From positions 1 to 43,039 of the forward strand of contig CAKRVB010000024.1 of assembly GCA_934408725.1 (NCBI GenBank): 43,039 nucleotides of DNA. Reading direction: 5' to 3'. Source of the DNA: an uncultured Marvinbryantia sp. (lineage in GTDB: Bacteria; Bacillota; Clostridia; Lachnospirales; Lachnospiraceae). The notes under the pieces were generated by a model that saw only the letters and a list, made by a program, of their open reading frames with translations, had not been told where the DNA came from and did not search any database. The position numbers and the translations under genes were made by a program. How positions within the stretch are numbered: position 1 is the first letter of the stretch; each line of letters starts with the position of its first letter. Positions 1 through 7,112 of the stretch are shown here, piece by piece.

Positions 1-249
1 AGGTCCCAGTTCACAAAGTCCCTGACATCCGGTTTTTGCAATACCGATATGGGGAACATCTTTCTGAGCTACAACTTCCACTCCGTCCAGATCCGCACAG
101 AGTTTTTTCATCTCTTCATAGATCTTCATAGAACCAGAAGCAACACATCCGGTACCGCAACAGACAAGAATACGGCAGGTATAGGATTCTATTTTTTCCT
201 GAGCTTCTGTCTGTTTCTTTAACAGATCTTCTTTGCTTGTAATACTCAT
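1..249 (-). CDS. hydB: NADH-linked [FeFe]-hydrogenase subunit HydB (NuoF-like), N-terminal part
   Basis: Partial gene; only the first 83 codons lie in the window and it runs off the left edge. The visible part is the thioredoxin-like [2Fe-2S] domain that precedes the FMN/NADH-binding NuoF core in electron-bifurcating hydrogenases. Cysteines sit at residues 30, 31 and 35 and again at 75 and 79 (a C-x3-C pair), consistent with a [2Fe-2S] site. Its ATG overlaps the TGA of the upstream hydC gene (ATGA arrangement), so the two are translationally coupled. In the family HydB carries the flavin and NADH site and works with HydC and the catalytic HydA; hydA is expected just outside the window. The flavin and NADH motifs cannot be checked here. 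A NuoF subunit of another NAD-dependent oxidoreductase is possible. Confidence 0.85.
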   Translation of the reverse strand, partial: MSITSKEDLLKKQTEAQEKIESYTCRILVCCGTGCVASGSMKIYEEMKKLCADLDGVEVVAQKDVPHIGIAKTGCQGLCELGP

Positions 250-728
250 GCCTTATTCTCCTCTCTCAATTCTCTGATTAATTTTACTGCCTTGTCAGGT
301 GTCATCTTCGGATGAACATCCTCATTTACCATCATAGTCGGAGCAAGTCCACATGCACCCAGACAGGATACGGTCTCTACTGTAAAGAGCATATCATCTG
401 TAGTGCACTTCTTTCCCTCAAGCCCCAGTTCTTTCATGATTGCATCCTTTACCGGCTGAGATTTACGAACATGACAGGCTGTACCATCACAGACTTTGAT
501 GACATATTTTCCTTTTGCATCAAAAGAAAAGTTCTCATAAAAGGTTGCAACACTGTATGCTCTTGCTCTTGTTACTCCAATCTTGTCTGCGACATAGTTC
601 AGCAGTTCTCCCGGCAGATAACGGTATTCCGCCTGAATATCCTGCATAATTGGAATCAGGGAAGCGGACTTTGGACCGTACAAAGCGATGATCTCATCTG
701 CCTTTTCATAGTATGACTGGTCTAACAT
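246..728 (-). CDS. hydC: NADH-linked [FeFe]-hydrogenase subunit HydC (NuoE-like, 24 kDa family)
   Basis: A 160-aa thioredoxin-like [2Fe-2S] protein of the NuoE/HoxE/HydC family. The four ligands are visible as C80-x4-C85 and C122-x3-C126, and the helical N-terminal region is typical. In electron-bifurcating hydrogenases this subunit passes electrons between the flavin subunit HydB and the iron-sulfur chain. The reading frame is open for 17 more codons upstream, but ATG at 728 has a strong AGGAGG about 7 bases ahead, so it is taken as the start. It is the first gene of its operon, follows a good promoter (771-799) and overlaps hydB by 4 bases. Length fits the family. A generic NuoE of another bifurcating enzyme cannot be excluded, but nearby hydrogenase-sensor genes favour the hydrogenase. 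Confidence 0.88.
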   Translation of the reverse strand: MLDQSYYEKADEIIALYGPKSASLIPIMQDIQAEYRYLPGELLNYVADKIGVTRARAYSVATFYENFSFDAKGKYVIKVCDGTACHVRKSQPVKDAIMKELGLEGKKCTTDDMLFTVETVSCLGACGLAPTMMVNEDVHPKMTPDKAVKLIRELREENKA

Positions 729-770
729 TCTTTTACCTCCTTTTGTTGTTTTTTTACCGCATTTTTCTAT

Positions 771-799
771 ATTATACATGATTTTTTTTTTCTGAGCAA
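771..799 (-). promoter_or_regulatory. Sigma-A-type promoter of hydCB
   Basis: On the minus strand TTGCTC (794-799) is followed after 17 bases by a perfect TATAAT (771-776), about 45 bases before the hydC start. The spacer contains a long A-tract. It lies just downstream of the terminator at 889-920, so the hydrogenase genes form their own transcript. Confidence 0.7.
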
Positions 800-888
800 T
801 ACTTCATGTCATTTTTTAACAATTTGTCACTGTTTCTTTGTATATTTTTTGTTATTTTTGCAAAACAAGTCGGTTCTTCTGCGCTAAC

Positions 889-920
889 CAAAAACAGCTT
901 TCCACGTTTTGTGAAAAGCT
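889..920 (-). terminator. Rho-independent terminator after the ABC transporter and response-regulator stub
   Basis: A 10-bp inverted repeat (911-920 with 896-905, one G-U pair) closes a 5-base loop and is followed on the minus strand by GTTTTT. It lies 12 bases after the stop of the response-regulator stub. Confidence 0.75.
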
Positions 921-931
921 GCTTCATCTTT

Positions 932-1021
932 TTATTTAGTTTCTTCCGCATATTTACTGATGTAGTTCTGAAGCTGCTCTGCATAGAATTCTTCATCTTC
1001 CACCACTGCAATCCGAATCAT
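932..1021 (-). pseudogene. Truncated response regulator, N-terminal stub of 29 codons
   Basis: ATG at 1021 opens a 29-codon frame ending in TAA. It reads like the first strand and helix of a receiver domain: a hydrophobic strand, then Val-Glu-Asp-Glu-Glu, the acidic patch that binds Mg2+ in response regulators (residues 7-11), then an amphipathic helix with Glu-Gln-Leu-Gln. It most resembles LytTR/AgrA-type regulators. A normal regulator would run some 200 further residues; instead there is a stop, then a terminator. No C-terminal part is found in the next 200 bases in any frame. The start lies inside the end of the ABC transporter gene, as in intact coupled pairs. Most likely the remnant of a deleted gene; translation as a micropeptide cannot be excluded. 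Confidence 0.6.
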
Positions 1022-2798
1022 TGCTCTTCTCTCCGTCTTCTCCGGTCAACTGATTCCATAACCGGTAATAGCTGCCTCTTTTTTTCAGAAGCTCCTCATG
1101 GCTGCCTTCTTCTTCTACTCCATCTCCTGATAATACCAGAATCCGGTCATAGTTCTTAATCGTAGTCAGACGATGGGCAATGGTAATGGTGGTTCTGCCC
1201 TGTGCCAGCTGATTCAGGCTTCTTCCTACCAGAAGTTCACTTTCATTGTCCAGTGCGCTGGTTGCTTCATCTAAAATCAGAATCGGTGGATTCTTCAGAA
1301 ATACTCTTGCAATGGAGATTCTCTGCTTCTGTCCACCGGACAGTTTCACCCCCCGTTCTCCCACATAAGTATCATAACCATCCTTTAATCCCAGAATGAA
1401 CTCATCTGCTCCGGCCAGTTTTGCTGCCTGGCGGATCTCCTCCATAGTGGCATTCTTCTTTCCATAAGCGATATTTTCAGCTACGCTTCCACTGAACAGA
1501 TAAACATCCTGCTGTACCACACCAATCGCTGCACGCAGACTCTTTAAGGTCACATGTCGGATGTCCTGCCCATCCACATCAATTTCTCCTCCGGTCACAT
1601 CATAAAAACGTGGAATCAGGTTGCACATAGTCGTTTTTCCACCACCAGATGGTCCCACCAGTGCCACCCGCTCTCCCGGTGCAATATGCAGAGACAGATT
1701 TTTCAATACATGATTATGATCATCCGGATATTCGAAAGATACGTTGTGGAAATCAATGCTGCCTTCTTTCATCTGAAGTGGCACAGCATCTTCATCATCC
1801 TGAATCTCGATCGGTGCATCCATAATCTCAAAAAAACGTTCAATACCGGTCATACCCCTCTGGAACTGCTCAGCGAATTCTACAATTCGACGAATCGTTG
1901 CAATCAAGGTAGACACATACATCACGTAAGCCACCAGATCTCCCGGTGAAATAGCTCCACGAATGACAAACAGTCCTCCGCCCAGTACAACCAGCAGATA
2001 CATCAGACCGTCAAAGAGTCTGGTAGAAGCCTGAAAAGCTGCCATAGCTTTATAAGTCAGCTTCTTAATCCTCTGAAATTCCTGATTGCCTCTGGTAAAC
2101 TTGGCTTTTTCCCGGTCTTCCACACCAAAAGCCTTTACTACACGTTCGCCCAGCAGGGAATCTTCAATCTGTGCATTTAGCTCACCGATCTGGACACGCT
2201 GTCTGCGAAAAGCCTCTCTCTGCCAGCGGTTCAATTTGATCGATACAATGGTCATCAACGGCACACAGGCAAAAATCAGAACCGTCAGCGCCACATTATA
2301 AGTACACAAAATGATAAAGCTGACCACAAACTTCAGGCCTGCAATGAAAAATTCCTCCGGACAATGGTGGGAAAACTCTGTCACATCAAACAGGTCATTG
2401 GTGATACGTCCCATGATCTGTCCGATCTTGGTATTGGAATAATAGGTATAGCCCAGCTTCAGCAGATGATCAAAGGCATCTTCTCTCATATCTGTCTCAA
2501 TATAGACTCCCATGACATGCCCCATATCTGCCATAAAATATTGCGCCGCTGCATCAATCAGCCTCAGTACAAAGTACAAAAAGGTCAGCTTCAACACCAG
2601 GGACACCGTAAGTGCTGCCAGATCTGTCATGGCAAGATTGGTAATGGTACGCAAAATTAACGGTAATATCAGATCACAAAGGCAAGTCAATGCCGCACAA
2701 AACAGATCCAATATTACCGTTTTTAAGTATTTCTTCTCATATGGCCAGAAGCGTCTGATCAGCTGCAGACTGCTTCTTTTTGCCTTATTGGACTTCAT
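993..2798 (-). CDS. ABC exporter, fused permease and ATPase (MsbA/BmrA type)
   Basis: A 601-aa half-transporter expected to form a homodimer or pair with a similar protein in the membrane. Residues 1-320 hold the six-helix exporter domain; residues 340-601 hold the ATPase, with Walker A GPSGGGKTT, the signature LSGGQKQR, Walker B ILILDEATSALD and the switch histidine in IAHRLTT. All catalytic motifs are intact, so it should be active. ATG at 2798 has GGAGG 9 bases ahead, and a clear promoter lies just upstream. It is downstream of a small metal-binding protein gene, but that gene seems to be a separate transcript. Substrate cannot be read from sequence; lipids, peptides or drugs are all possible. 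Its last 29 bases overlap the response-regulator stub, suggesting it once had a coupled regulator. Confidence 0.9.
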   Translation of the reverse strand: MKSNKAKRSSLQLIRRFWPYEKKYLKTVILDLFCAALTCLCDLILPLILRTITNLAMTDLAALTVSLVLKLTFLYFVLRLIDAAAQYFMADMGHVMGVYIETDMREDAFDHLLKLGYTYYSNTKIGQIMGRITNDLFDVTEFSHHCPEEFFIAGLKFVVSFIILCTYNVALTVLIFACVPLMTIVSIKLNRWQREAFRRQRVQIGELNAQIEDSLLGERVVKAFGVEDREKAKFTRGNQEFQRIKKLTYKAMAAFQASTRLFDGLMYLLVVLGGGLFVIRGAISPGDLVAYVMYVSTLIATIRRIVEFAEQFQRGMTGIERFFEIMDAPIEIQDDEDAVPLQMKEGSIDFHNVSFEYPDDHNHVLKNLSLHIAPGERVALVGPSGGGKTTMCNLIPRFYDVTGGEIDVDGQDIRHVTLKSLRAAIGVVQQDVYLFSGSVAENIAYGKKNATMEEIRQAAKLAGADEFILGLKDGYDTYVGERGVKLSGGQKQRISIARVFLKNPPILILDEATSALDNESELLVGRSLNQLAQGRTTITIAHRLTTIKNYDRILVLSGDGVEEEGSHEELLKKRGSYYRLWNQLTGEDGEKSNDSDCSGGR

Positions 2799-2830
2799 GC
2801 TTATAATCCTCCATCTGTATAGATTATTTT

Positions 2831-2860
2831 ATTATAAGCCCAATACTGCCTATATTGCAA
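2831..2860 (-). promoter_or_regulatory. Promoter of the ABC exporter gene
   Basis: On the minus strand TTGCAA (2855-2860), an 18-base spacer and TATAAT (2831-2836) lie about 33 bases before the ATG. It sits immediately after the stop of the upstream metal-binding gene. Confidence 0.7.
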
Positions 2861-2867
2861 CTTAAGA

Positions 2868-3095
2868 TTATGCTTCGTGAGTACTTTCTACTGAAACCAG
2901 TTTATATCCGATTCCTTTCATCTTCATTTTCAGATAAGGAATGTCCAGAATCTCATCACTGAGTACTACCGTTTCCCCGTCTTTTGCAGAAGAACTCACC
3001 TTTTTTACCTGAAACAGGCTGCGTACCAGATCATTCATATGTGATTCACACATGCCACAGGACATACCGTCTACTTTTAAAACTGTCTTTACCAT
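2868..3095 (-). CDS. Heavy-metal-associated (HMA, CopZ-like) domain protein
   Basis: A 75-aa single-domain protein. The metal-binding loop GMSCGMC at residues 10-16 gives the C-x2-C pair that holds Cu(I) or a similar soft metal in the HMA family, and the rest fits a beta-alpha-beta-beta-alpha-beta ferredoxin-like fold. Such proteins deliver metal to P-type ATPases or regulators. No copper ATPase is present in the window, so the partner is elsewhere. ATG at 3095 has an AGGAGG site. It is 30-odd bases upstream of the ABC exporter promoter and downstream of the terminator of the phosphatase operon, so it is probably monocistronic. A divergent role, with metal bound by the extra Met and His near the motif, is possible. 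Confidence 0.82.
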   Translation of the reverse strand: MVKTVLKVDGMSCGMCESHMNDLVRSLFQVKKVSSSAKDGETVVLSDEILDIPYLKMKMKGIGYKLVSVESTHEA

Positions 3096-3139
3096 AATAC
3101 TGCCTCCTAATTGTAATTATTTAAAACTAACCTTTCTTT

Positions 3140-3171
3140 AAAAAAGAATGTGCCATTTCAAGCACATTCTT
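3140..3171 (-). terminator. Terminator of the sensory hydrogenase-phosphatase operon
   Basis: A perfect GAATGTGC/GCACATTC stem, extended by two A-T pairs, with an 8-base loop, is followed on the minus strand by six T residues. It lies about 65 bases after the phosphatase stop codon. Confidence 0.85.
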
Positions 3172-3236
3172 ATCTTATTCCCTTGTTTTTCCTCTGTCAA
3201 GTACCACATCTTCCATAAACCTATTTTTTTACTCTG

Positions 3237-4436
3237 TTATACACACCAGAAGCAGATCTTCACCTGTTTTCCTTCTTCCCTCAGTTCATCGATCAGCTTC
3301 AGTGCCAGATTTTTCTTCTTTTCACGGTCAATATGAAGGGCGGTATAATTCTCATTCAATGCGTTTCCAAAGAAGAAATTAATCTCTGTTGCTTCTGCAA
3401 ACAGCACCCGGAACAGCTCTGCTGCTCCATCTTTCTTTTTGATCAATTTCTGGTAATACAATCTGTCTTCTCGAAAATCTTCATAATATTCCGTCAGCTT
3501 CTGCAGAGTTAGCAATCCTTCTGTCACCAGATCAATCCCCTGGATCGCAGACATGGCAGGTACTTCTTCTGTTCCGCTCTCTGGCAGACTGATGATCTTT
3601 TTCCCCATATAGTCCGCCACCAGTTTTGCGGTAGTACCTCCACAGACTACCCGCATGCCTTCTTTCTGAAAAAATGTTTCAAAATAGCTGCGGTCATCTT
3701 CCCGGTCTGCCGGCGGCCCCACACAGATATTCACTACTTTCCTTTTCATGCCTTTCAGTACAAGCACCGTCAGATCATCATCCGTCTCATCCAGATTCAG
3801 ATCCAGTCCTGCATTTCCTATGGCAGATGCCATCTCCTGGGCACTCATATCTTCCCGATAACGCTGCTCACAGTACCTCACAACTTCTTCTCTGCCCCAG
3901 CCGCCGTAAGTCGTCTTCCCCATGCCGGCATTGGTCACTCCATCGCTCATCAGAAGCAGCATATCCCCTTCCTGGAACTGCAGGTAACTCTGATGTATCT
4001 CTTTCTCACCAAATATCAGAATGTCCCGATAATAGTCTACACTTTTCCCGTTACGCAGCAAAATAGCATCCGGATTGTCATATTGCAGCAGACAGATCTC
4101 ATTGCCCTCCGCCACCAGTACCGTGAATGTGGCATAAGCCAGGTTTCGTACACTGCACACCGGCAATGTGTCAGCCACTGCTTTTACAGCTGTACGGATA
4201 TCTACTTTTCTGGCAATCATAATACTAAGCATCCTGGCTGTCAATGTGGCCAGAATATTTGCTTTCACGCCACTTCCCAGTCCATCGGAAAGCACCAGAA
4301 CAGAAGAATCCCCATCATGAATCACAGTATAGTAATCACCGCAGATTTTTTCTTTTTTCTTATTCAGGCTGACCCTGCCGAATCCCACCGGGATCTCTCC
4401 TATCGCCTGTATCGTCTTATCTGTCTTCTGTTCCAT
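3237..4436 (-). CDS. SpoIIE/PP2C-type serine/threonine phosphatase linked to a sensory hydrogenase
   Basis: A 399-aa protein. The PP2C fold occupies residues 15-228, with metal-binding acidic residues visible at D34, D51-G52, D165-G166 and the D220-D221-x-T pair, so activity is likely. Residues 231-399 form an extra domain I do not recognise, containing a VGPPADRED stretch and a CGGTT loop. Family knowledge: PAS-containing sensory [FeFe]-hydrogenases (group C, HydS) are often encoded next to such a phosphatase, which is thought to relay the signal by dephosphorylating a target protein. Here the hydS-like stop (TAA) lies one base before this ATG, so expression is coupled. It is not SpoIIE itself: there is no multi-pass membrane region. 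Target unknown. Confidence 0.85.
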   Translation of the reverse strand: MEQKTDKTIQAIGEIPVGFGRVSLNKKKEKICGDYYTVIHDGDSSVLVLSDGLGSGVKANILATLTARMLSIMIARKVDIRTAVKAVADTLPVCSVRNLAYATFTVLVAEGNEICLLQYDNPDAILLRNGKSVDYYRDILIFGEKEIHQSYLQFQEGDMLLLMSDGVTNAGMGKTTYGGWGREEVVRYCEQRYREDMSAQEMASAIGNAGLDLNLDETDDDLTVLVLKGMKRKVVNICVGPPADREDDRSYFETFFQKEGMRVVCGGTTAKLVADYMGKKIISLPESGTEEVPAMSAIQGIDLVTEGLLTLQKLTEYYEDFREDRLYYQKLIKKKDGAAELFRVLFAEATEINFFFGNALNENYTALHIDREKKKNLALKLIDELREEGKQVKICFWCV

Positions 4437-4437
4437 C

Positions 4438-6159
4438 TTACTTGATCTCCTGCAGAATGGTCTGTTTCAGTTCTTCTATAGCCACCTTGGTATCTGCCGC
4501 AGTTTCTCCTAAAAGGCTTGCTATCTCATGAACAATTCGAAGCTGTTCCTCTGCCAGTTTATCTGCCATCTGCACCGCCTCGGCCTGCGCACGCTTCTGT
4601 TTCTTTTCCCGCATCTTTTCTCTGGTCACATCTTTCATAATACACAAAATCAGCTTATTTTTCCGGTCATTGGTAAGCACCCGTTCAATATAACGTTTCT
4701 GCTCATCCAGATAGATACAGTCCTGCGTGATCTCCCGGTCAAAGGCAATCATATTCACCATAGCGTAATCATCCATGATCTCACTCACCGGCTTTCCCAG
4801 AAGATCTTTCTTTCTGGAAATATCAAAAATATCCATTGCTGCTTTATTCATCTGCACAATATTCAACTGATGATCCAGGGTTACCAGGAGCCCCGGCATG
4901 GCATTGATGATAATATTGGCATAGTCTTCCTGTTTTTCTCTCATATAGGGAATACACATGGATACTTCCGCTTTTCCCTGAATGACTGCCACGGCCTTGG
5001 CGCGACAGCTGTCATATCCGCAGGCACCACAATTCAGTTCATCTTCTTTTTTATATTTGCCCATTTCCTGCAGCACATGAGTAATCTGTTCTTTTGTGAT
5101 CGCCTTTCCAGCATAGAATTCTTCTTTTTGGAACTTGCGTGGCAGCATTTCCAGAACATCAATTGGCCTGACCACCTGCCCTTCTGCATGGTCATTTTCA
5201 CCTGCCAGTTCACGTATGGCAATCATGGCATCCAGGAGCTTTTTCTCTCTTTTCTGGGAATATGGACCGCTGATACATCCATTGGTACAGGCGTTCATCT
5301 CAATAAAATAATTCTGATACCCACCTGCCTGAAGCTCCTTTAAGATCTCTCTGCACTGCTTCAGTCCATCTACCGATAAATACTTCTGTCCTTCGATCGG
5401 CTTCATCATCTGAATCAGTCCGCCGCTTACTGCTGCCAGTCTGGAAACGCAGGTATCCTGCTGCATCGCTTCCTGTTCTTCTGCAGTGTCGCCCTCTGCT
5501 TCCGGCATTTCCTCCATCCAGTTACTCAGTTCACGGAATGTAATCACATAGTCCATACATTCCTGCCTTTCGCTCAGTTCTGACATCACAGAAATACACG
5601 GACTGATATACACCAGTACGGCATCTGGATACTGCCTTCTCAGATAGCTGGCATGCATCTGCATCATGGAGCCCACCGGAGCCAGATATTCTGTCAGATG
5701 AGGGTATTTTTTCTCGATCAGCCGGACAATCACCGGACAGTTGGAAGAAATCATCAGTTTACTCTGATGCTGTTCCCTCAGCATCTGTTCATAAGCCTGC
5801 TTCACCATAGAAGCACCCTGTGCTCCGTCAAATGCCTTCCAGAATCCTAAAGTCTGCAGCCTCTTCTCCAGACGTTCCATGCTGTTCCACCCGTATCTGG
5901 CCAGCCAGGCAGGATGAACGGATGCGATGACCTTTTTTCCTTCTGCCATTTCTTTTCTGATATCTGGGATATCATCATGTTCTACCTTGGCATGCTGTGG
6001 ACAGACCGAGGTACACTTTTCACATAAAATGCATTGATCCTCCAGGATCTGTGCCTGTTGATTTTCTACCCGGATCGCTTTCACCGGACAATTACGGATA
6101 CACTTATAACAGTTTTTACAATTGGCAGTACGAAACTGCAAAATCGATGTATGACTCAT
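4438..6159 (-). CDS. hydS: PAS-domain sensory [FeFe]-hydrogenase homologue (HydS-like, group C)
   Basis: A 573-aa cytoplasmic protein. Order: two [4Fe-4S] ferredoxin motifs (Cys 14, 17, 20, 24 and 43, 46, 49, 53); an [FeFe]-hydrogenase H-cluster domain (80-320) keeping four cluster cysteines (C141 in SSNCP, C188 in SPC, C291 and C295 in ACTNGC); a further iron-sulfur domain of the PF04060 type (C377, C380, C385, C402); a PAS domain (about 412-515); and a coiled-coil tail. Relative to catalytic enzymes the loops are degenerate: the first is SNCP rather than SCCP, and the second lacks the usual Met and Lys. That matches putative sensory group C proteins, inferred to bind H2 and signal through PAS. 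It is in an operon with a 103-aa coiled-coil protein and a phosphatase. Sensing is inferred, not shown by sequence. Confidence 0.82.
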   Translation of the reverse strand: MSHTSILQFRTANCKNCYKCIRNCPVKAIRVENQQAQILEDQCILCEKCTSVCPQHAKVEHDDIPDIRKEMAEGKKVIASVHPAWLARYGWNSMERLEKRLQTLGFWKAFDGAQGASMVKQAYEQMLREQHQSKLMISSNCPVIVRLIEKKYPHLTEYLAPVGSMMQMHASYLRRQYPDAVLVYISPCISVMSELSERQECMDYVITFRELSNWMEEMPEAEGDTAEEQEAMQQDTCVSRLAAVSGGLIQMMKPIEGQKYLSVDGLKQCREILKELQAGGYQNYFIEMNACTNGCISGPYSQKREKKLLDAMIAIRELAGENDHAEGQVVRPIDVLEMLPRKFQKEEFYAGKAITKEQITHVLQEMGKYKKEDELNCGACGYDSCRAKAVAVIQGKAEVSMCIPYMREKQEDYANIIINAMPGLLVTLDHQLNIVQMNKAAMDIFDISRKKDLLGKPVSEIMDDYAMVNMIAFDREITQDCIYLDEQKRYIERVLTNDRKNKLILCIMKDVTREKMREKKQKRAQAEAVQMADKLAEEQLRIVHEIASLLGETAADTKVAIEELKQTILQEIK

Positions 6160-6171
6160 CCTTTTTCTCCA

Positions 6172-6483
6172 TTATCTGCCATTCCAGTTCTTCTTCTGAA
6201 GCTTTTTCTTCAGGATACGGATCTCACGGTTCTTCGCTTCCAGTTCTTCCTCCAGCTGTCTGATATACTGATCTTTGGAACCGATCGTCAGATGATTCTC
6301 CTGTGCATAATTCTTCGTTTTCTTCAGGGTCTTCAACGTGGTATCTGCCAGATTCAGAGATGCTTCTGCCACGGTTCCCACTACCTTATCACGAAAATCC
6401 TTATCTGTCACTTTATCTGCAACTAACATAGCAGTCTCGCCGATCACTTCCGCGCTTTTTTTCATTACCTGTTTGAATTCCAT
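6172..6483 (-). CDS. Uncharacterised 103-aa helical protein, first gene of the sensory hydrogenase operon
   Basis: I do not recognise a family. The protein is charged, has no membrane segment or signal peptide, and is almost wholly helical by eye. Residues 70-98 show a strong coiled-coil heptad pattern rich in Glu, Lys and Leu; the first 60 residues form amphipathic helices with Asp-Lys-Val repeats. ATG at 6483 has an AGGAGG site, and the gene is preceded by a good promoter at 6526-6554. It ends 12 bases before the hydS-like gene, so the two should be co-transcribed. The coiled-coil tail of the HydS-like protein suggests a possible contact between the two, which is inference only. Confidence 0.75.
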   Translation of the reverse strand: MEFKQVMKKSAEVIGETAMLVADKVTDKDFRDKVVGTVAEASLNLADTTLKTLKKTKNYAQENHLTIGSKDQYIRQLEEELEAKNREIRILKKKLQKKNWNGR

Positions 6484-6525
6484 GTTCTGTCCTCCTCTGT
6501 GTAAAACTGCTTTATCGTTACATTC

Positions 6526-6554
6526 ATTTTAATTGGATATTCCATGATCGTCAA
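6526..6554 (-). promoter_or_regulatory. Promoter of the 103-aa / hydS-like / phosphatase operon
   Basis: On the minus strand TTGACG (6549-6554), a 17-base spacer and TAAAAT (6526-6531) lie about 43 bases before the first ATG. It is back to back with the toxin promoter, about 20 bases apart. Confidence 0.65.
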
Positions 6555-6574
6555 CTATATGCATTAGTTTTTTA

Positions 6575-6603
6575 TTGATAAAATGATACTTTTGTGTTAT
6601 GAT
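6575..6603 (+). promoter_or_regulatory. Promoter of the BrnT-type toxin operon
   Basis: TTGATA (6575-6580), a 17-base spacer and TATGAT (6598-6603). Transcription would start near 6610, which leaves almost no leader for an ATG at 6618 and supports the ATG at 6636. Confidence 0.65.
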
Positions 6604-6635
6604 ATGAGAACCTGGAAATGTTTCATTTTTCATGG

Positions 6636-6914
6636 ATGAAATTTAAATGGGATAGTCAGAAAAACGATTTAAACCAACTCAAACATCACATTTCTTTTGA
6701 AACAGCTGTACATATATTTGATGATCCATATTACATAGAAATATATGATTCAGAACATAGTATGGAAGAAGATCGATATATTGCATTGGGCTTTGTCAAT
6801 GATGTTATCTTTGTTGTTTTTACTGAAAGGAAAGATTATATCAGACTTATATCTGCAAGATTAGCTACTGAATCAGAAAGGAGACTTTATTATGATCAAA
6901 ACATACTCTATTAA
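6636..6914 (+). CDS. brnT: BrnT family ribonuclease toxin
   Basis: About 92 aa. The order FKWD-x-KN near the N-terminus, then KHHISFETAVHIFDD, then RYIALG, FTERKDYIRLISAR and AT-x-x-ERRLYY, is the BrnT pattern (RelE-like fold, mRNA cleavage). Toxins of this family are held in check by a protein encoded directly downstream, and here a 59-aa gene overlaps its end by 23 bases. An ATG at 6618 would add six residues but leaves almost no leader after the predicted promoter and does not match the family start; neither start has a strong ribosome-binding site. The gene is on the opposite strand to its neighbours and is more A+T-rich, which fits a mobile accessory pair. Cleavage activity is inferred from the family. 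Confidence 0.85.
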   Translation: MKFKWDSQKNDLNQLKHHISFETAVHIFDDPYYIEIYDSEHSMEEDRYIALGFVNDVIFVVFTERKDYIRLISARLATESERRLYYDQNILY

Positions 6915-7071
6915 ACCAGGCCAGCCACTTACCCAGAAGCAGTTATTAGAAATATCCGAAGCCAGGCGCCATCCTATCGTTTTTGATTCTGATTGTCCAG
7001 AATTATCTCCTTCTATGATGAGAGCTTTTAAATCAGCCGCTATACAAAGAAATCAAAAGTTGAAAGCATGA
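6892..7071 (+). CDS. Short (59-aa) presumed antitoxin of the BrnT-type toxin
   Basis: A short gene: ATG at 6892 to TGA at 7071. A GGAG motif lies 10 bases ahead of the ATG, inside the brnT coding region, and the first 23 bases overlap that gene, so translation is coupled. The protein has a KPGQPLT start, a helix with a Glu-Ala-Arg-Arg motif, the segment PIVFDSDCPELSP and a basic C-terminal helix. The FDxDxPEL(S/T)-type segment resembles the C-terminal region of BrnA-type antitoxins. It lacks the roughly 30 extra residues and clear ribbon-helix-helix that usual BrnA proteins carry, so whether it autoregulates is unclear. Position and overlap are the main evidence for the role. Confidence 0.7.
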   Translation: MIKTYSIKPGQPLTQKQLLEISEARRHPIVFDSDCPELSPSMMRAFKSAAIQRNQKLKA

Positions 7072-7074
7072 TAA

Positions 7075-7101
7075 AAGGACCTTGCAATTCGCAAGGTCCT
7101 T
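7075..7101. terminator. Bidirectional terminator between the toxin operon and rplY
   Basis: Perfect 9-bp GGACCTTGC/GCAAGGTCC stem with a 5-base AATTC loop and T-rich sequence on both sides. It lies 4 bases after the antitoxin stop and 12 bases after the convergent rplY stop. Confidence 0.85.
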
Positions 7102-7112
7102 CCTTTTATTTA

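Noticed and set aside
772..1011. 79-codon minus-strand frame covering the exporter gene end and the terminator
   Set aside because: Different frame from the response-regulator stub, spans a terminator hairpin and has no recognisable protein character; A-rich shadow.
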